Positions 23,061 to 36,275 of a stretch of 64,000 nucleotides of DNA are shown piece by piece. The notes beneath the pieces were generated by a model, which was not told the origin of the DNA, did not search any database, and was given only the letters and a program-made list of their open reading frames with translations. Position 1 is the first letter of the stretch; each line of letters opens with the position of its first letter. The position numbers and the translations under genes were made by a program. Origin of the DNA: Metellina segmentata (taxonomy: Eukaryota; Arthropoda; Arachnida; Araneae; Tetragnathidae); contig OX375876.1 of the NCBI GenBank assembly GCA_947359465.1, positions 120,337,444-120,401,443 of the forward strand. Direction: 5' to 3'.

Positions 23061-23720
23061 ATACCAGGCTTATGAATGATCTGGAGTAGTTACTGAAAGT
23101 TTCAACTGATTTGCCACAAGATATCACAAGAAATCCACTTGACTCCATGTCACGATGCATATTTGAATGTATCGTCACCATAGGAAGATTTGCTATCTTT
23201 CAATGCAAGAAAAATGACATTTCTTCAATAATTTTAATATTTTAAAGCTGAATAGATTCGTATTGTGATCATTTTTCTGTATATTTATACACATGCTCTT
23301 TCCTTACGATCCAACATCGTTTTTGTTACGTTTTATTATTACCTTCGCAGAGTGTATTCATCAAAAATGCGAGAGGAAATGCAAGTTGGTTTATAGAAGG
23401 TGGTTCTAATCCAATAAGAGCTCTACGTAACAATGTTTTTCAGTGCATCATTTTATAAATGATTTTCCTATGAATTCTTCGGGAAGGATCTTTTCCGCAA
23501 AGATCTCAAAAATCAAAATGTATTAAATAAAGCACTGACATTTTTGATTTAAATGAGTTTGAAGTAATGTGTAATCAGGTGACGTAAGCTTCCTGACTTC
23601 TGACCGACCCAAATTCCCAGAATATATTCAAAACCTGTTATAGGGCAAAGATGCTAGGTGAATGCATATTTCTAGATGTGAAATTTAGGTCGTACGAAAC
23701 ATTTTTGTTTCATGGTACAT

Positions 23721-23769
<49 letters not shown>

Positions 23770-24584
23770 TTTAAAGCTTTTATATCGATGGTACTGTTAT
23801 ACTGAAACATAGCCCTCTACAGTACGTTCGAACATTTAAATTTGTTTTTTAAAGTTGATTTGAATTAGTATATAATTAGAGTTCAGAAAATCATTGTATG
23901 AGAAATTTTTGATACATATGGCATTAAATCACAATTATTTTAAACTATCTATAAATACCAAAATTACTAAGGAAAAAATATGAAGTGAACACTGTCCTTA
24001 AATACCAGTAATACCGCGTACAGAATACACAAACCAGGAAATACAGTTGTAACTATTATAAATTTTAAACGCATTAGGCACTGTAAAGAAATACTTCTTG
24101 CAGTAGGACATGGAGAAATATCGTTGTTTGGATCAACATCTAGTCATAATTAGAATCACAAGATCTAGGACACCTCTATGACTATTGTGTCAGTGCAGAA
24201 ATTGAAACTTGTAACAGCATAATTACGAGCAGTCATGAATAGGTTGTTCTTGGATGATATACAATACCAAATTTTAACCTGTTGGCCGAACATCAAGTTA
24301 ATCGTAATTTAAATGTTAGATCTAGAAAATAATCATCAACGACTGAAAATTTTCTTCCATAGGAATGGATTACTATCGAATTTTTACAGTGAAGGACGAC
24401 CCTACAAGTGTTTCGAGGAGACATCTCTTCCGAGATCAGGTCAATATTGCTAAAGATGGGATACCTTGTCGAGATAAAATTAACCTAATACTCTAAGGGA
24501 AATGAAGATCCGTGTAAGAAAACCAATTGTCCCTTGCCTTGAAGGGGGGGGGGTTGTGACAGGTTTTTGCCCCATAGGCTGACC
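23061..24584. other. No gene recognised
   Basis: AT-rich intergenic DNA. It contains an (AT)n microsatellite at 23722-23764 and a weak GACGAGAT-family trace near 24418-24478 (ggagacatctcttccgagat). Confidence 0.5.
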
Positions 24585-24965
24585 ACTACAGGGCAGTTCT
24601 TTTTGAGAAGATAAGCCACCAGGAGGTTTAACTTAACTGACTCGACGTGGCAAAATTTCCGACAAGTGTAGCGTTGCTCTTCTCCACATAATGACTCCAT
24701 CACTACAGGGCAGTTGTCTATGAGAAGATAAGCCACGAGGAGGTTTAACTTAACTGACTCAACATGGCAATATTTCCCTGTAGTATAGTATTGCTCGTCC
24801 CAACATTACACATAATGACTAAGCCATCACTACAGAGCAGTTGTCTATGAGAAGATAAGCCACAGGAGGTTTAACTTAACTTACCCAACATGGCAAAATT
24901 TCCGACTAGTATAGTAATGCTCTTCCCCCCCCCCACAACACACATAATGACTAAGCCATCACTTG
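24585..24965. repeat. Tandem repeat, ~120-125 bp unit, 3 copies
   Basis: Units share cactacagggcagtt, gagaagataagccac, aggaggtttaacttaact and catggcaaaatttccgac. The gcagtt motif falls at about 24594, 24714 and 24838. Confidence 0.92.
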
Positions 24966-25744
24966 AAATAATCTCACTAAAATTTATATTGGTCAAAAAA
25001 GAGTCAAGGCAGAAAAAAACTGCAGGTTATAGTACCAATATATGTGTATTAGCTCTCGGAAGGTTAAAATAGACGAACTAAATTTCAAAAAGAACCAGCA
25101 CCAAAAAGAAAGAAAGTTATTCAGGATTGCACTAACATTAATTTTACCATTAACTTATGAACACGATTATTTTCAACAAAATATTACACGAGAAAAGCAT
25201 TCCTCGTTCAGAGAGAGCAGTTGCATTTCTATTAATATACATCAAGACAGATATCAGGTCATATATAAATGGAGGATCCGCTTACGGAAGTCTTATCTTC
25301 AATGTAAAAAGGACACCATTAAATAGGAACATGGATTATATAAAGACGTGGTGAGACTTAGCAGCAAATAAGCAGGTATGACGTGTCTGCCACTAATGAA
25401 ACGGTTTAGGCAATATTAATGGTCCCAAATGCATTACTTAATGCTTACTTAAGTGACTTTGTTACTTATCCGGACTCCAAACACGATTAGGGTTGTTAGA
25501 TCGTGGGGTTTTTTCCCTTTCGCTCGATGAAGGGTCTTTCCACGACACTCTTGAGATGTGAAATTTCGAAATGCTTAAGTAAAGCATATCGGATTATTGT
25601 ATACAAGCGAGTAAAATTGTCCTGGGATTAAAAAATTGTGTGGATAAATTTGTTTATTTATTCCAATTCCTAATGAAATTTTAACAACGAAATTTAAATA
25701 TTGAAAGTTACAGTCGAGCTTAGTTTTAATACTCCTGGTGGTGG
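24966..25744. other. No gene recognised
   Basis: Open frames of 60-94 codons (24890-25354) are Lys/Ile-rich and overlap each other in different frames; none has a recognised domain. Confidence 0.4.
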
Positions 25745-25937
25745 TCGACTCGGTGAGGTATCGACAATAGCAGAACTGATCAGATCTGGAAAGATGAGGT
25801 AACTCGTCATTCAGAAAAAAAAATCAGATCTTGATCTTGCCATCATAAAAATATCGGCAAGATCATAATGACGAGATATATTGTTGTTAGCAAAATTGGT
25901 CAAATCTTGATGGACGAGATGTATTGTCTATACCACT
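25745..25937. repeat. GACGAGAT palindromic repeat, double copy
   Basis: It contains aaatcagatcttgatcttgc, ataatgacgagatatattg, ttagcaaaattggtcaaatc and ttgatggacgagatgtattg. This is the clearest copy of the dispersed family and shows inverted gacgagat and cagatctt half sites. Confidence 0.7.
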
Positions 25938-26037
25938 TGAATGGTTGATGAACTCTAATACAAACTAATGTAATTTAATAGAATTTCATTAAGTGCTACC
26001 CCTAAATAAACTAAAAGAAATTTCCACTTCCAAAAAG

Positions 26038-26985
26038 AAAGTGATCAATATTATCTTCAAAAAGGTACTTCAGAAGGAAGAGGCAGCTTTGTGTCACACA
26101 AACACTCTGTTATTAATGTCATGGACTTTCGAGGCCCAAATTGTGATTGTTTTGCACTAACAAACCACATGAAACATATCGATTCAGAACGATATTCTTC
26201 AAATTATGATCAAATCTGAAACGATTCATTCTATAAAAATACAAACACTCAAATTGACGACTTTGCTTGTTTTTATAATAACATACCCCTCGCCTTTGAG
26301 TGATAGGAAGAAGCTCTTCGATCCATCACGGAATTTTAGTAATTTTGGTGTGAGTACTGATGAGAGTCATTCATTCAAAAAATGACATACAACGCAAGAA
26401 GAAACTTCCCTTGTTGCTTTAAACGATAGTACATCTCTCTATATTATGTCAAACGCCATTAGATAATTTTTATGTTAGACTATCGATGCAGAAACTGGAA
26501 CTATAGGAAATGACAATGAGTGATTATGATTAGCTTCGAAGGCAGATACTTTAAGAAAAAAGCAGCTTTCTGTCATACAAACGCGCTGTAATTTATATCA
26601 TGCACCTAGAAATAGAAATTGCGATGGTTTTACGATAGCAAATTGGATAAAGCGTATCGGTTTTGCACGACATTCTTCAAATTCCGGTTAAATTTGACGC
26701 GATTCATTCAGTGAAAACAAAAACACTTCAATCGAAAAGTTTGCTCTTGTTGGTTCTGTTATGATAACATACTATTCGTCTTTGAGTGATGACAGGACAC
26801 AAATCGATCCATCACGTTATTTTAGAAATGTTGATAAGAGCTGACGAACTTCATTCATTCAAAAAATGACATACAACCCCCTAGAACCTACGCTTCTTGC
26901 ATTTAATGGTAGTCTATTGCTCTTTAAGATTTCAAACACCGTTACACAATTTATGTGTCAGACTATCGATGCAAAACCTTAAACT
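26038..26985. repeat. Two-copy direct duplication, ~490 bp unit
   Basis: Paired blocks: ggcagctttgtgtcacacaa / agcagctttctgtcatacaa, cgatattcttcaaatt / cgacattcttcaaatt, tcattcaaaaaatgacatac in both, and gttagactatcgatgcagaa / gtcagactatcgatgcaaaa. Divergence is about 25% by eye. Confidence 0.88.
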
Positions 26986-28204
26986 GCACACATGACAGCT
27001 AGAGCTCTAATCAAATTGGAAATAGCGTAGAAACTCAAAATAACGGTATAAATTTTTCTACAACTAATGTAAAGGCAAAAGAAAGAATAAGTGCACTTGA
27101 TTAAAAATATTCTACATATTCAAAATAAATACAGCTTGAAAAGGCCATCATTCCTTTCTTTTATAGATTCTATAGAAATAGTGTTTTTCTTATCAAGTAA
27201 AATGTTTTGGATGTATATATTATGTGGATAGGTCAGTTTTCTTATAATGTTAATTACAATTAAATATGACTTTGTATATAAATCAAATTCCGATCTAATC
27301 TATGCTAAATACAGTATTATTTTGTTAAACTATTTATTTTATTCATAGCCTTTGGCAAATACTTTTTAAAGCGATGTTGTATATTTGTATAGAGTATACA
27401 ATATATTTCTGAAATATTTTCATTAGTTCATCTTAACTAAGTTTTAATTTAGCAAATACATTTTTCGTTTCCCGATGGTTTGATATAAAACACGTCGGCT
27501 GTGTGTTTATTATTAATCAATTTAAATACAAAACAGGATATGAGTGCTTGAAGATTTCCCTAGTCCACTGTCTTTTTTATTTTGTAAATATAAACAATAA
27601 GAATTTTTATGAATCCATCTTTGAATAATATAATATTCTAACACATCTTTAAATGTTTTGTTCCGTCTTCAATCCGTCTAGTTAAAGCAAAATAATACGA
27701 TACCGTAATGTCTTTTTCTACAGGTTTTTATTTCCAATATATGTTTGTCCCTATTTTTTGCTCATTATTTTGTATTTATAATAAAATAATTTTTCAGGAA
27801 AGCTACTTTTGAGTTACTTTTAAACACATATTTTAAAATATCGAAAACATAAAACATTACCTATAATGTTATGTACGCAATACCTTTTTATTTACATTTA
27901 TATAAACTGTAGTCAATACAAGAAAATTAAACTATACTTTAAGTTAAACTCAATTTTTAGTTAGATATTATTTATGCCTTTAGAATTTTTTTTTCTTTAT
28001 ACTTATGTATCACGTAACACGTTTGATTCAACAAATCTCTATTGTCTTCATTCTAGATATAATACACATTGGGTCACAAAAACGCATTTTTTAAAATGTT
28101 AAAGCGACACAGATACAAAATTCACACTAAAATTTAAATGGAAAAGTTAGGTATTTAAATTAAAAATATTGGATTTGTGAAAAATAATGTAGGTATTCAA
28201 CATA
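26986..28204. other. No gene recognised
   Basis: Very AT-rich intergenic DNA with no open frame of note. Confidence 0.5.
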
Positions 28205-30125
28205 ATACTGAAAACGGTAAAAGTTGTTAATGGTGCTGATATAAACGACAGTCTAAATTCCATTTTTCACTAGAAATCAATGTAAAAAAGATGGTACTAC
28301 TTGACAATTATTTAACATCAAAATGAATATAAACAATGCTACAGTGCATCTGCAGATAAAGTTGAAAACTTTGCTGTTGAGATAAAATATAGAAATACAA
28401 CTGCGTGTGTTTAAATTTTGCCTGTTTCTTTCATCATATTCATCAGATAAAAGTTCTCTATTTATAAAAAAATATAATAATTCACTAAAAAATTATGCAC
28501 TTTAAGTAAAACTCAATACATACAATCGACTAAAAAATCGAAATTTTTTAAATTCTATAGTAATTTTTTATTCTATAGAACAAACAAAATGATAAAAGTT
28601 GTTAATTATATTGAAACAAACTAGATTTGATTTTTCAAAAATTAGAACTTCGATTTCAAAAAGTTGCCACAAATTGAGAGTTTCATCTAATAAAATTGAT
28701 ATCAACAATATTAAGTTTTAAACTATAGATGAAGTTGAATATTAGTCTGTGAGATGAAAAATGCAAATAAATATAGACTAATAGAAATGATTGTAAATTC
28801 TGCCTGTATTAATTTATCACATACATCAGATAGAAATTCTATGTACGAACAAAAATGCTCATTAAATTAAAAAAGCAAAAAAAAAAAAAAAACTATACAC
28901 GCTTAATTGTTCTATCGAAAAGCAAATTCGATTAGAAATCCAAAATTACAGTTTGAACAAAGATTTGAACACTAACAGTTCGATAAAGCTATCAATTCCC
29001 CAGAACGAAAAAAAAGTTAAAAGTTGTTAATGATAATGAAGCAATACACAAGAAAGGATAAGCTATATTTGATTTTTCAACTAGAATTTGGGTTTCTAAA
29101 AGATGTTACAATTGACAGTTCCATTTAACGGTGTGAATATAAAAAATATTTTCTCCAGCCTGTAGATAAAGTTAAAATATTCGCCCACTAGATGCAAAAT
29201 GCAAATAAAAATATATTAGTACCACCGTGAGTATTAATTTGGTATGCACTGTTTTATTATATCATCAGATAGAAATTATTTGTGTGTGTGAGGCAGAAAT
29301 GTCCATTCAATTAAAAATAAATGTACAAACAAAATTTACACACTCATCTGTTACGCTGGTAAACAAATTGGATCAGAAAATGAAAATTACGACACTATAA
29401 AAGAAAGTAATTCTCCACAAAACAAAAAAGTTATTAATGATGATTACACAAACAAAAGACAAGAAATGACAAGCTAGACTTAGTTTTTCAACTAGAATTC
29501 AAAATTTAAAAAGCTGTTACAACTTGACATTTTTACCTAACGACGCGGATATCAATAATACTATAGACCAGCATGTAGCAAAAGTTGAAAACTTTACTCG
29601 TGGGAAGAAATATTCGGATAAAAATACAACTAATGCAACGCGTGTGAAATTTTTTTCCCTAGATTGTTTTATCGTATAAAATACATAAAAATTCTGGATG
29701 TATGAACAAATATTTATTCAAAATTTTAAAAAACCTACAGTTAAGCATGCATTTGTTCCGACAAAAAATAAATTTGATTCGATTAAAACAATTTTGTGAC
29801 TCCGCACAACAAAGAAAGCGATAGAAGTTCTTAATGGCGACACAACAAAAAACTATAGGTGGCAAGATAAGTACAATTCTTTATTTTACATCGGTTTCCT
29901 ATAAAATATAAATGTATCGCCATTCCATCAGTTGGAGATGTATATCAGTAACACAACAGTAAAAAATATAGTTAAATTTGAAACTAAGTTTGTGAAAATA
30001 AAGATCAGGATGAAAATACAATTAATGCAATTGTCTGTGTATTTCGTTTCTGCTTTGTTTTATCATTTCTTACAGATATAATTTCTAAATGTATGAACTA
30101 AAATATTCATTAAAATTAGAAAGAC
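28205..30125. repeat. Five diverged tandem units of ~380-420 bp
   Basis: Units begin near 28212, 28590, 29013, 29428 and 29825 at aaaagttgttaatg-like blocks. Each continues with tagatttgatttttcaa..ag, aaaa.ttgacagtt, gatataaa.aatatt, gataaagttgaaaactttgc, gcaaataaaaatat, atcagatagaaattct and atgctcattaaattaaaaa variants. Indels dominate the divergence. No unit keeps an open frame. Confidence 0.8.
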
Positions 30126-30539
30126 TCACCATGCATACGCCCTCTGTTCCTCGCTCCGAAGCAATTTTGAACACCAAAAGTCAGCACGACAAACAAAACA
30201 ATCCTTCGCACACTGCAGAAGTCATCCAGCACATACGACAACAGTTTCCACCGGGCACATGGACACAGCTTCATTATATCTTCCTTGAATACGGGGAATT
30301 AAAACCAAAACCTAAATAAAACCAGACGATCTGCTTAGCACTTCAATCCCGACCGAAACATGACGAGCAGCAAGTCAAAAAAACAGAGCACTAAATCCAA
30401 CGAAAAACTATCTTTCCCCTGTAAGTTTTTTCCCTATACACACGTCAGCCTTGCAGGAAAGGGGCACCAAAGGATAATTTTTTTAATGTTGTGTTGAGTA
30501 AGCTTGAGGTAAGTAAAACGTGACTACCACAGCTGGATC
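30126..30539. other. No confident gene
   Basis: A plus-strand frame (ATG at 30089) ends at 30319 just before an aataaa, with a more protein-like C-terminal half (HTAEVIQHIRQQFPPGTW). I do not recognise it, and its 5' half lies in the tandem repeat, so I leave it uncalled. Confidence 0.35.
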
Positions 30540-30800
30540 ATTTGCGTTTGTTCTCGGTAGGGGTGGTTTGAGTGCTTTCACGCCAGGAGCTGTTCTGGCG
30601 GAGCGGTGAGGTCTGCCGCGGCTTTTATAGCCGTAGAAACTGTGGCGGTGGCAACGGGCCCCCTTTCGGAGGTCCTCTTGTGTATTGTTCCGTGTGGATA
30701 TCGCTGTCTAAAGGGGTTAGGAACATCCGCGTGGTGTTTCATAACTGGGAAGTCCTTTGAGCACGCGAATTTTAAATGGGAGTTATTTGTGGACACAATA
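30540..30800. other. G+C-rich, CpG-bearing single-copy block
   Basis: This ~260-bp stretch is far richer in G+C than its surroundings (ctgttctggcggagcggtga, gtctgccgcggc, caacgggccccctttcggag) and stays open in more than one frame on both strands. It could be a short exon, a promoter-proximal element or a transposon remnant; I cannot tell which. Confidence 0.4.
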
Positions 30801-32229
30801 TGGTAATTGAGTACAGCAAAAAAAAAGTAGTTTTCTAATCCGTGTATGAAAAACATAAAATATTAAGCAGCTGGTTGGTGGGTACAGTTGGTAAACGTGT
30901 TTAGAGGTAACCAAACAAGCAATATTTAATTTATTTATGCGTTTTATGAACGCGTTATTTATTTATGAAATGTCGTATGTGGCATTTTAAAATATCCAAC
31001 AAAATATTTTGAGGAACGCATAAGCATCATTCTCAACTAAAACAGGTAGTTTCTTAAATCCTTTTTAACTATAAAATTTCTTTTTTAAGACATTGCCATT
31101 CATTTTTCTAGATATTGCATTAATTAAAGACATAGTTTGTATCAGGGCCCGGATTTTTTTGACTCGTCAACTTTTTTATTGTATATCGTAGACAGTGACG
31201 TATAAAAAATCTATCGTGTTTGCAAATTAATGCTTTCAGAAATGCCATGTTTGAGTTCACTTTAGTGAGTTTTCCGTATTTTGTATCCTCCAGACACTTT
31301 TAACCTTTACAGAGCATCTGAAGGGCATTTTTTTAGAATTTCAGAGCATTTTCGTTTCAGCATGTTTTTGTTTTGTCCTGAGTTTTCATCAAATGTTTGC
31401 TAAAACATTTTCCTGCAATATCATTAATGTTTGGTTTTACTACAAAACGCATTACAAATACTGTATCTGTCCAAGTTATGTCAACAAAAATTTCCTTGAC
31501 CTACTATGCAGATTAAAACTAATTCTTTATTTGCGTTTCTGTTATTGGTAAAGGATGAATCATCGACACCGTGAAGATGTAGTTGTCATAATTTTAAAAC
31601 AAGCTCATTTTATGATAAAGACACCTTCTCGTTTCATCCGATAGCATATATGATCCAAAAATTAAACTTAGCCGCTTTGAAAATATTAAGTATAGAATGA
31701 AATATATTTACATGCGTAAAATACAGATACAATTGTTAAGTATAACTTCTTAAATTTCTACGAACAAATATTTACCATTGGTCATTTAAGTCGTTGTTGA
31801 GATTTTCTGTTTAGGTTCAGCCATCCCACAAATGATCTTTCTCTATTCACGTTTGGTTCTGGATGGGAAGTAGCCATGAATGGCAAAATAATAATTTGGA
31901 TAAATCTTATTTCTTCTCTCCAATTTCTAAATATTCATGAAAAATCTTAAATTGAATTAATGCAACAACCATTATTGCTTTGATCGTTCGCAATGCACAC
32001 GGGTATCACAGTGTATTGCATTTATTTAGTTTTTTTTTTTTAATAATACATACCAAGAAAAATACAATTCCAAGAAAAACCTGAGTTATGGTATGAGTAT
32101 TAAACAATGGTATTAATTTGAGTGTTCACATTTAGTAGAGTATATAACTAATTAAAATTGAATGTAGTTACATGTCACGTGTGGTACAAAGTATAAAAAA
32201 TTAAAATTACCTGAAGTTACACGTAGCAT
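30801..32229. other. No gene recognised
   Basis: AT-rich intergenic DNA; nothing identifiable. Confidence 0.5.
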
Positions 32230-32920
32230 GTAGTACAGTGTATCAAAATAAAATTTGAAACTGTTGTACGTTCTTGACATTGACTGATGAAGGTTCTGGA
32301 TGAATATCTGGGGAATGACGTTCTCCCAGATTAAACATTTGTCCACAAATCGTCATATTTGACATAGAGTTGTGACATTTTTTTCAATAATACATCCCAC
32401 GTGTTTAATGGGACAAAGCAGGTGATCGATATGACCAAGAAGGAAGTGGTACATGGAACGCAAACATTTAAGATGACATGGATATGAGCTTATATTGAAA
32501 TATATAACCGGGGGGATGTCAATGAGATATACATTCCCTGACAATTGTGGTATACCAATGACTGTTTAAAGTGCCTGCGATCCTTATAATTCTTAGACGT
32601 GAATGCAAAGCATGATTACGACCATTGTGATGTTCTGTAAAACAACCTCCTAGTATCCATTCCAATCACCCAGTATTTCGGCGAATAAGCATCCAGCCAT
32701 CATTGGATGCAATATTGTGTGTTCAAGTTCTTCTGAAAATATGACCTGCTCGCTTTCAGCGTTCTAGTTTCTTTGCCCTTGGCATCATTGGAGGTTCTGA
32801 CATCTATGGTGGAATCACTTCTTTTGCTGCATTATATCAATATCGGCACGTTCCTGTACTTGTCAGGAGTGAAGTTTGTTCCCCACAGATGCGTAAGGCA
32901 TAAAACGATGATTTTGGCAA
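32230..32920 (-). pseudogene. Very decayed Tc1-like transposase relic
   Basis: Minus-strand frames contain shifted fragments in the right order for a Tc1 catalytic domain: VIFSEE (site of first Asp/Glu motif) near 32740, SNDGWMLIRRNTG near 32690, RIAGTLNSHWYTTIV near 32560, SPALSPIKHVG near 32430 (the SPIE motif, Glu changed to Lys), and IWENVIPQIFIQNLHQSM near 32310. Stops and frameshifts separate them and the FQQDN block is unrecognisable. No inverted ends were found. It is older than the other Tc1 copies here. Confidence 0.65.
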
Positions 32921-33761
32921 TTTTCACTCTCTTTTGCCTTAAGATAGCAATTGTCTGTTCTTTTTTCCTGTGTTTTGTTATTATGATTGAATAAATTGAA
33001 TCTATTTACTTATGTGTCTGTTGATGTCGTTTCTTTCTTCAAAGACTCTTGACTGTCTAGTATGCTTTCTTGAAGCACTGTCACAGTACGAGATAGCCAG
33101 ATATTATTCCATTGTAGAACCGGGCAGTGCAAGATATTGCTACTGTTATTTACATCAAGATGACCTAAATTTCTTCTGAGAACTTCCTACACCTCAGGCG
33201 TCAAGCCATATATCTATGCAAATAGGTTAAAGGATGTTTCGGTAATGGAATCCTAGCTGTGAATTCTTGCTGTATCAGCAAACAATGATGGCGGATATCA
33301 CCTAATGTGTCACCAGTTTCCATTGTCGCACTAACGTTGTGTACGTCACTACACAATTCGTCACCACCATGCATAGTAAATCCTTACCTTCATTTTCTGA
33401 TGTATCCATACGTATTCTATATCTCTTTCGATTCTTCCTCTATTAAACTCACACCGCTATTCATAATCTTCTCTCGCTTTGAAACGAGCCATATTTATGT
33501 AATAACAGAGTGTGGCACGATCCACGGAGTTCATAATATCAATACCTATTTTGACTTCTGATTTGTATTGTTTCTGTCCTTTCTCTCTCCCAAAAATGTA
33601 TTTTAATAATTCATTTGTGTTTTCTTTTACGTTTTTATTTGAAATGAATGAAACTCTTTATATAACCCAACTAAAATTCCTTTTCAAAATTCATATTTGA
33701 AACCACTCATTGCATTTACTTTGATTAAACCTTACAAGTGACTTTTGGAGATTTCACGTTC
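32921..33761. other. No gene recognised
   Basis: Intergenic. Part of it may be eroded 5' sequence of the Tc1 relic, but I cannot align it. Confidence 0.4.
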
Positions 33762-33845
33762 ATCAAGATCTTGCTAGTTTTGCTAATGAGGAGACATGTC
33801 GTCATCAAGATTTTTGGATGATGACGAAATTAAGATAGGGTTAGT
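33762..33845. repeat. GACGAGAT palindromic repeat
   Basis: It contains catcaagatcttgctag, ttttgctaatgaggagacat, gtcgtcatcaagat and gatgacgaaattaagat, arranged as inverted half sites. Confidence 0.6.
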
Positions 33846-35694
33846 TTGTTTTATTTTAAAAAGAAATACCTCGTTAAATCAACAACCAGGAATGTTCACT
33901 ATGTTATGCTTGATTTAGTCACTGAAAAATAAATAAAAATTATATCCATTTTGCACATCAAATAGGATGAATACTTAGAGACCTTTTAGAACTGCTTTGC
34001 TTTGTGGCGTCGTCACCCCAAAACAGTAGTATGTAAACAGTACGAATCGTACAAAAGGAGAAGATATCCTACACACAAGAGATTTAAGTTATTATTCCAA
34101 GAATATTAAGAAAAATATACAGTATTTAAATCATCACATTAACACCATTACACCAATACAAAAACTTATGTATCATCACAGTCCACGACAGTGACCAAGA
34201 GTCACCCTTTGCTCTCGCTCTCTAACTTGCTCTGTCTGCAGTACAAAACGCACGCTAACGGTAAAAGTCGAAAACTAATCAGATATCATCCGGACGAAAC
34301 CACCTGCAGAGGACGTTCTATTTAACCTGTTCTTCTCAAGTCGGTGTAATGCGTGTGACGAAAGAACAGAAACTGGTGTTAAACAATAACCAATCAGAAT
34401 ATATTCGTCATTCCGAAAATCCAAGCGAATTGTTTTTCTTCTTTTTCCGGTGAAATTCATTTACATGCAGATAGAAAGTTGACATAGTAAACTTTTCTAA
34501 AGTTCGAGCATACTGGAGTTTCTCAGGATGTCACAGATTATTAATTTACTGACAAATTTCATAAATATTAATGAACGATTGCAATCGAATCGTATTTTGT
34601 TGTGTTAGATGCTGACAGGCGTTGTGAGCTCTAGGTTAACATGTATTTATTTATTAAAAATTATAGACAAACTTTTCAAATGTTTAATAACAGCAAGGGG
34701 AATAAATTGGAATGTTCTATATAACTCTAAACAGTAATCATTGAAACAGTCAATCCATTAACAATCCATATGATTTGTCATCCATTGCTGTTAGATTCAC
34801 ATGGAGGTTAATCTGTATTATGGCAGGGCCAAAGTGAACTGATAGAAATTTTTTAGGAGTGATAAACAACGACTTTTGATCTCTAAAGTTTAGGTACAGA
34901 GGAGTAGGTGATTCTGACTGCGATTCCCTAGGGATGATGCTACGGGTATCGGGAGGTACTGTTAAAACGTTTTGGTTGGTCCATGATTACGTGCATCACA
35001 GGTCATGTATTCCATTCAATATTTGCCACCGTTTCCCCTAGAAATTCGAAAATTTTCCCCTTGCACCACTCCACACTCAAATAAATTCAACTTCATAAAC
35101 AATGTTATGATATTAAATTTTGATTGAAATTAATTATGATTTTGAGCATCCTACGAAACCCGTCGACGATCGATTTATAACTGACTAAGCCGTAGGCAAT
35201 GCATGACAATTTTTCAATAAAACCACTCACAAGAGAAACCAGTGATGGAAAGATATTGGGGGCGCCAGTGGGAAAACTTAGCAAAGTTCTTTTTCCATGT
35301 AGATTTATACAATATCAAAATACAAAAATATACAACACATCATTGTGTACCTTGGTACACAATAACGTTCGTGCAATATGTTCACAGCTATATATTGTAC
35401 CAAAAATTGAAATTAGACTGCAAACAGCTGTCTTTATATGTGGATATTTTGATTCTGACACGAGTATCCACAATTGAAGTAGATTTGTGCTACAATTGCA
35501 ATGCCCAATTCTATTTAATCTCTAATAACTCTAATTCCCAAGTCAATTTTTTTAAAAAGTATTATTTCAGAAACCGTAAATCCATATTCAATAATATCAC
35601 AAATAAATGGATTCACAAAATTTGCAAATGTGGACTTTTCAAACTTTTCAAATCTTTAAAACTGTATTTCAAGTACAAGTACCGACGACTCCTA
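33846..35694. other. No confident gene
   Basis: AT-rich intergenic DNA. A 173-codon plus-strand frame at 35242-35763 is the longest by chance-like composition: very rich in Lys, Phe, Tyr and Leu, no domain, and running into a tandem duplication. Confidence 0.45.
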
Positions 35695-35812
35695 GAAGGA
35701 CCTATCCACCCAACAGAAGATCTACTTTCGAAGCGATTACGTACTACTTGTACACTTCATTAACCGATTCAACCGAAGACCTACTACCGAAGCGAATACG
35801 TACAATTTGAAC
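35695..35812. repeat. ~60-bp tandem duplication
   Basis: caacagaagatctactttcg, aagcgattacgtac is repeated as caaccgaagacctactaccg, aagcgaatacgtac. Confidence 0.85.
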
Positions 35813-36064
35813 GCTTGTTTTTAAGTAGTCAATTTAACAAGATCCGTGAAACAATTATGAAATTATAATAAAAAAACTGATTAAAATATTCAATTCGAGC
35901 CGTACTTAACTCAACAAAAAGCAGCATTTGCCAACCCTAGGTCGATACAACATAAACCATAAAGTAGCATAAATAGGAGACAATAAAAGTACTAAATCTC
36001 AAGGTAACACATCCAGTAAGAAACAAAACGTTTCACTACAAGCGATTCAAAATGCTGAGAAGTT

Positions 36065-36275
36065 TATGTGTAAAGTGCAAGTTCATATGTGGTTATGAAA
36101 ACTTGAAAGAGTGCAGTCTATCAGATTCACATATGTCATCATGAATACTTGCAAGAGTGCAATCTACCAGATTTGCATATTCCGTCATGAAAACTTGAGA
36201 GTGCAAGCTACCAGGTTCACATATGCCGTCATGAAAATTTGCAGAAGAGAGTGCAATCTACAAGCACTTCACATG
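36065..36275. repeat. Minisatellite, ~55-60 bp unit, about 4 copies
   Basis: Units share gttatgaaaacttg or gtcatgaaaacttg, agagtgcaatctaccag and attcacatatg. Copies begin near 36075, 36130, 36183 and 36228. Confidence 0.88.

Noticed and set aside
35242..35763. 173-codon plus-strand frame
   Set aside because: Composition is that of AT-rich chance sequence (Lys, Phe, Tyr, Leu), no domain, and its end lies in a tandem duplication.
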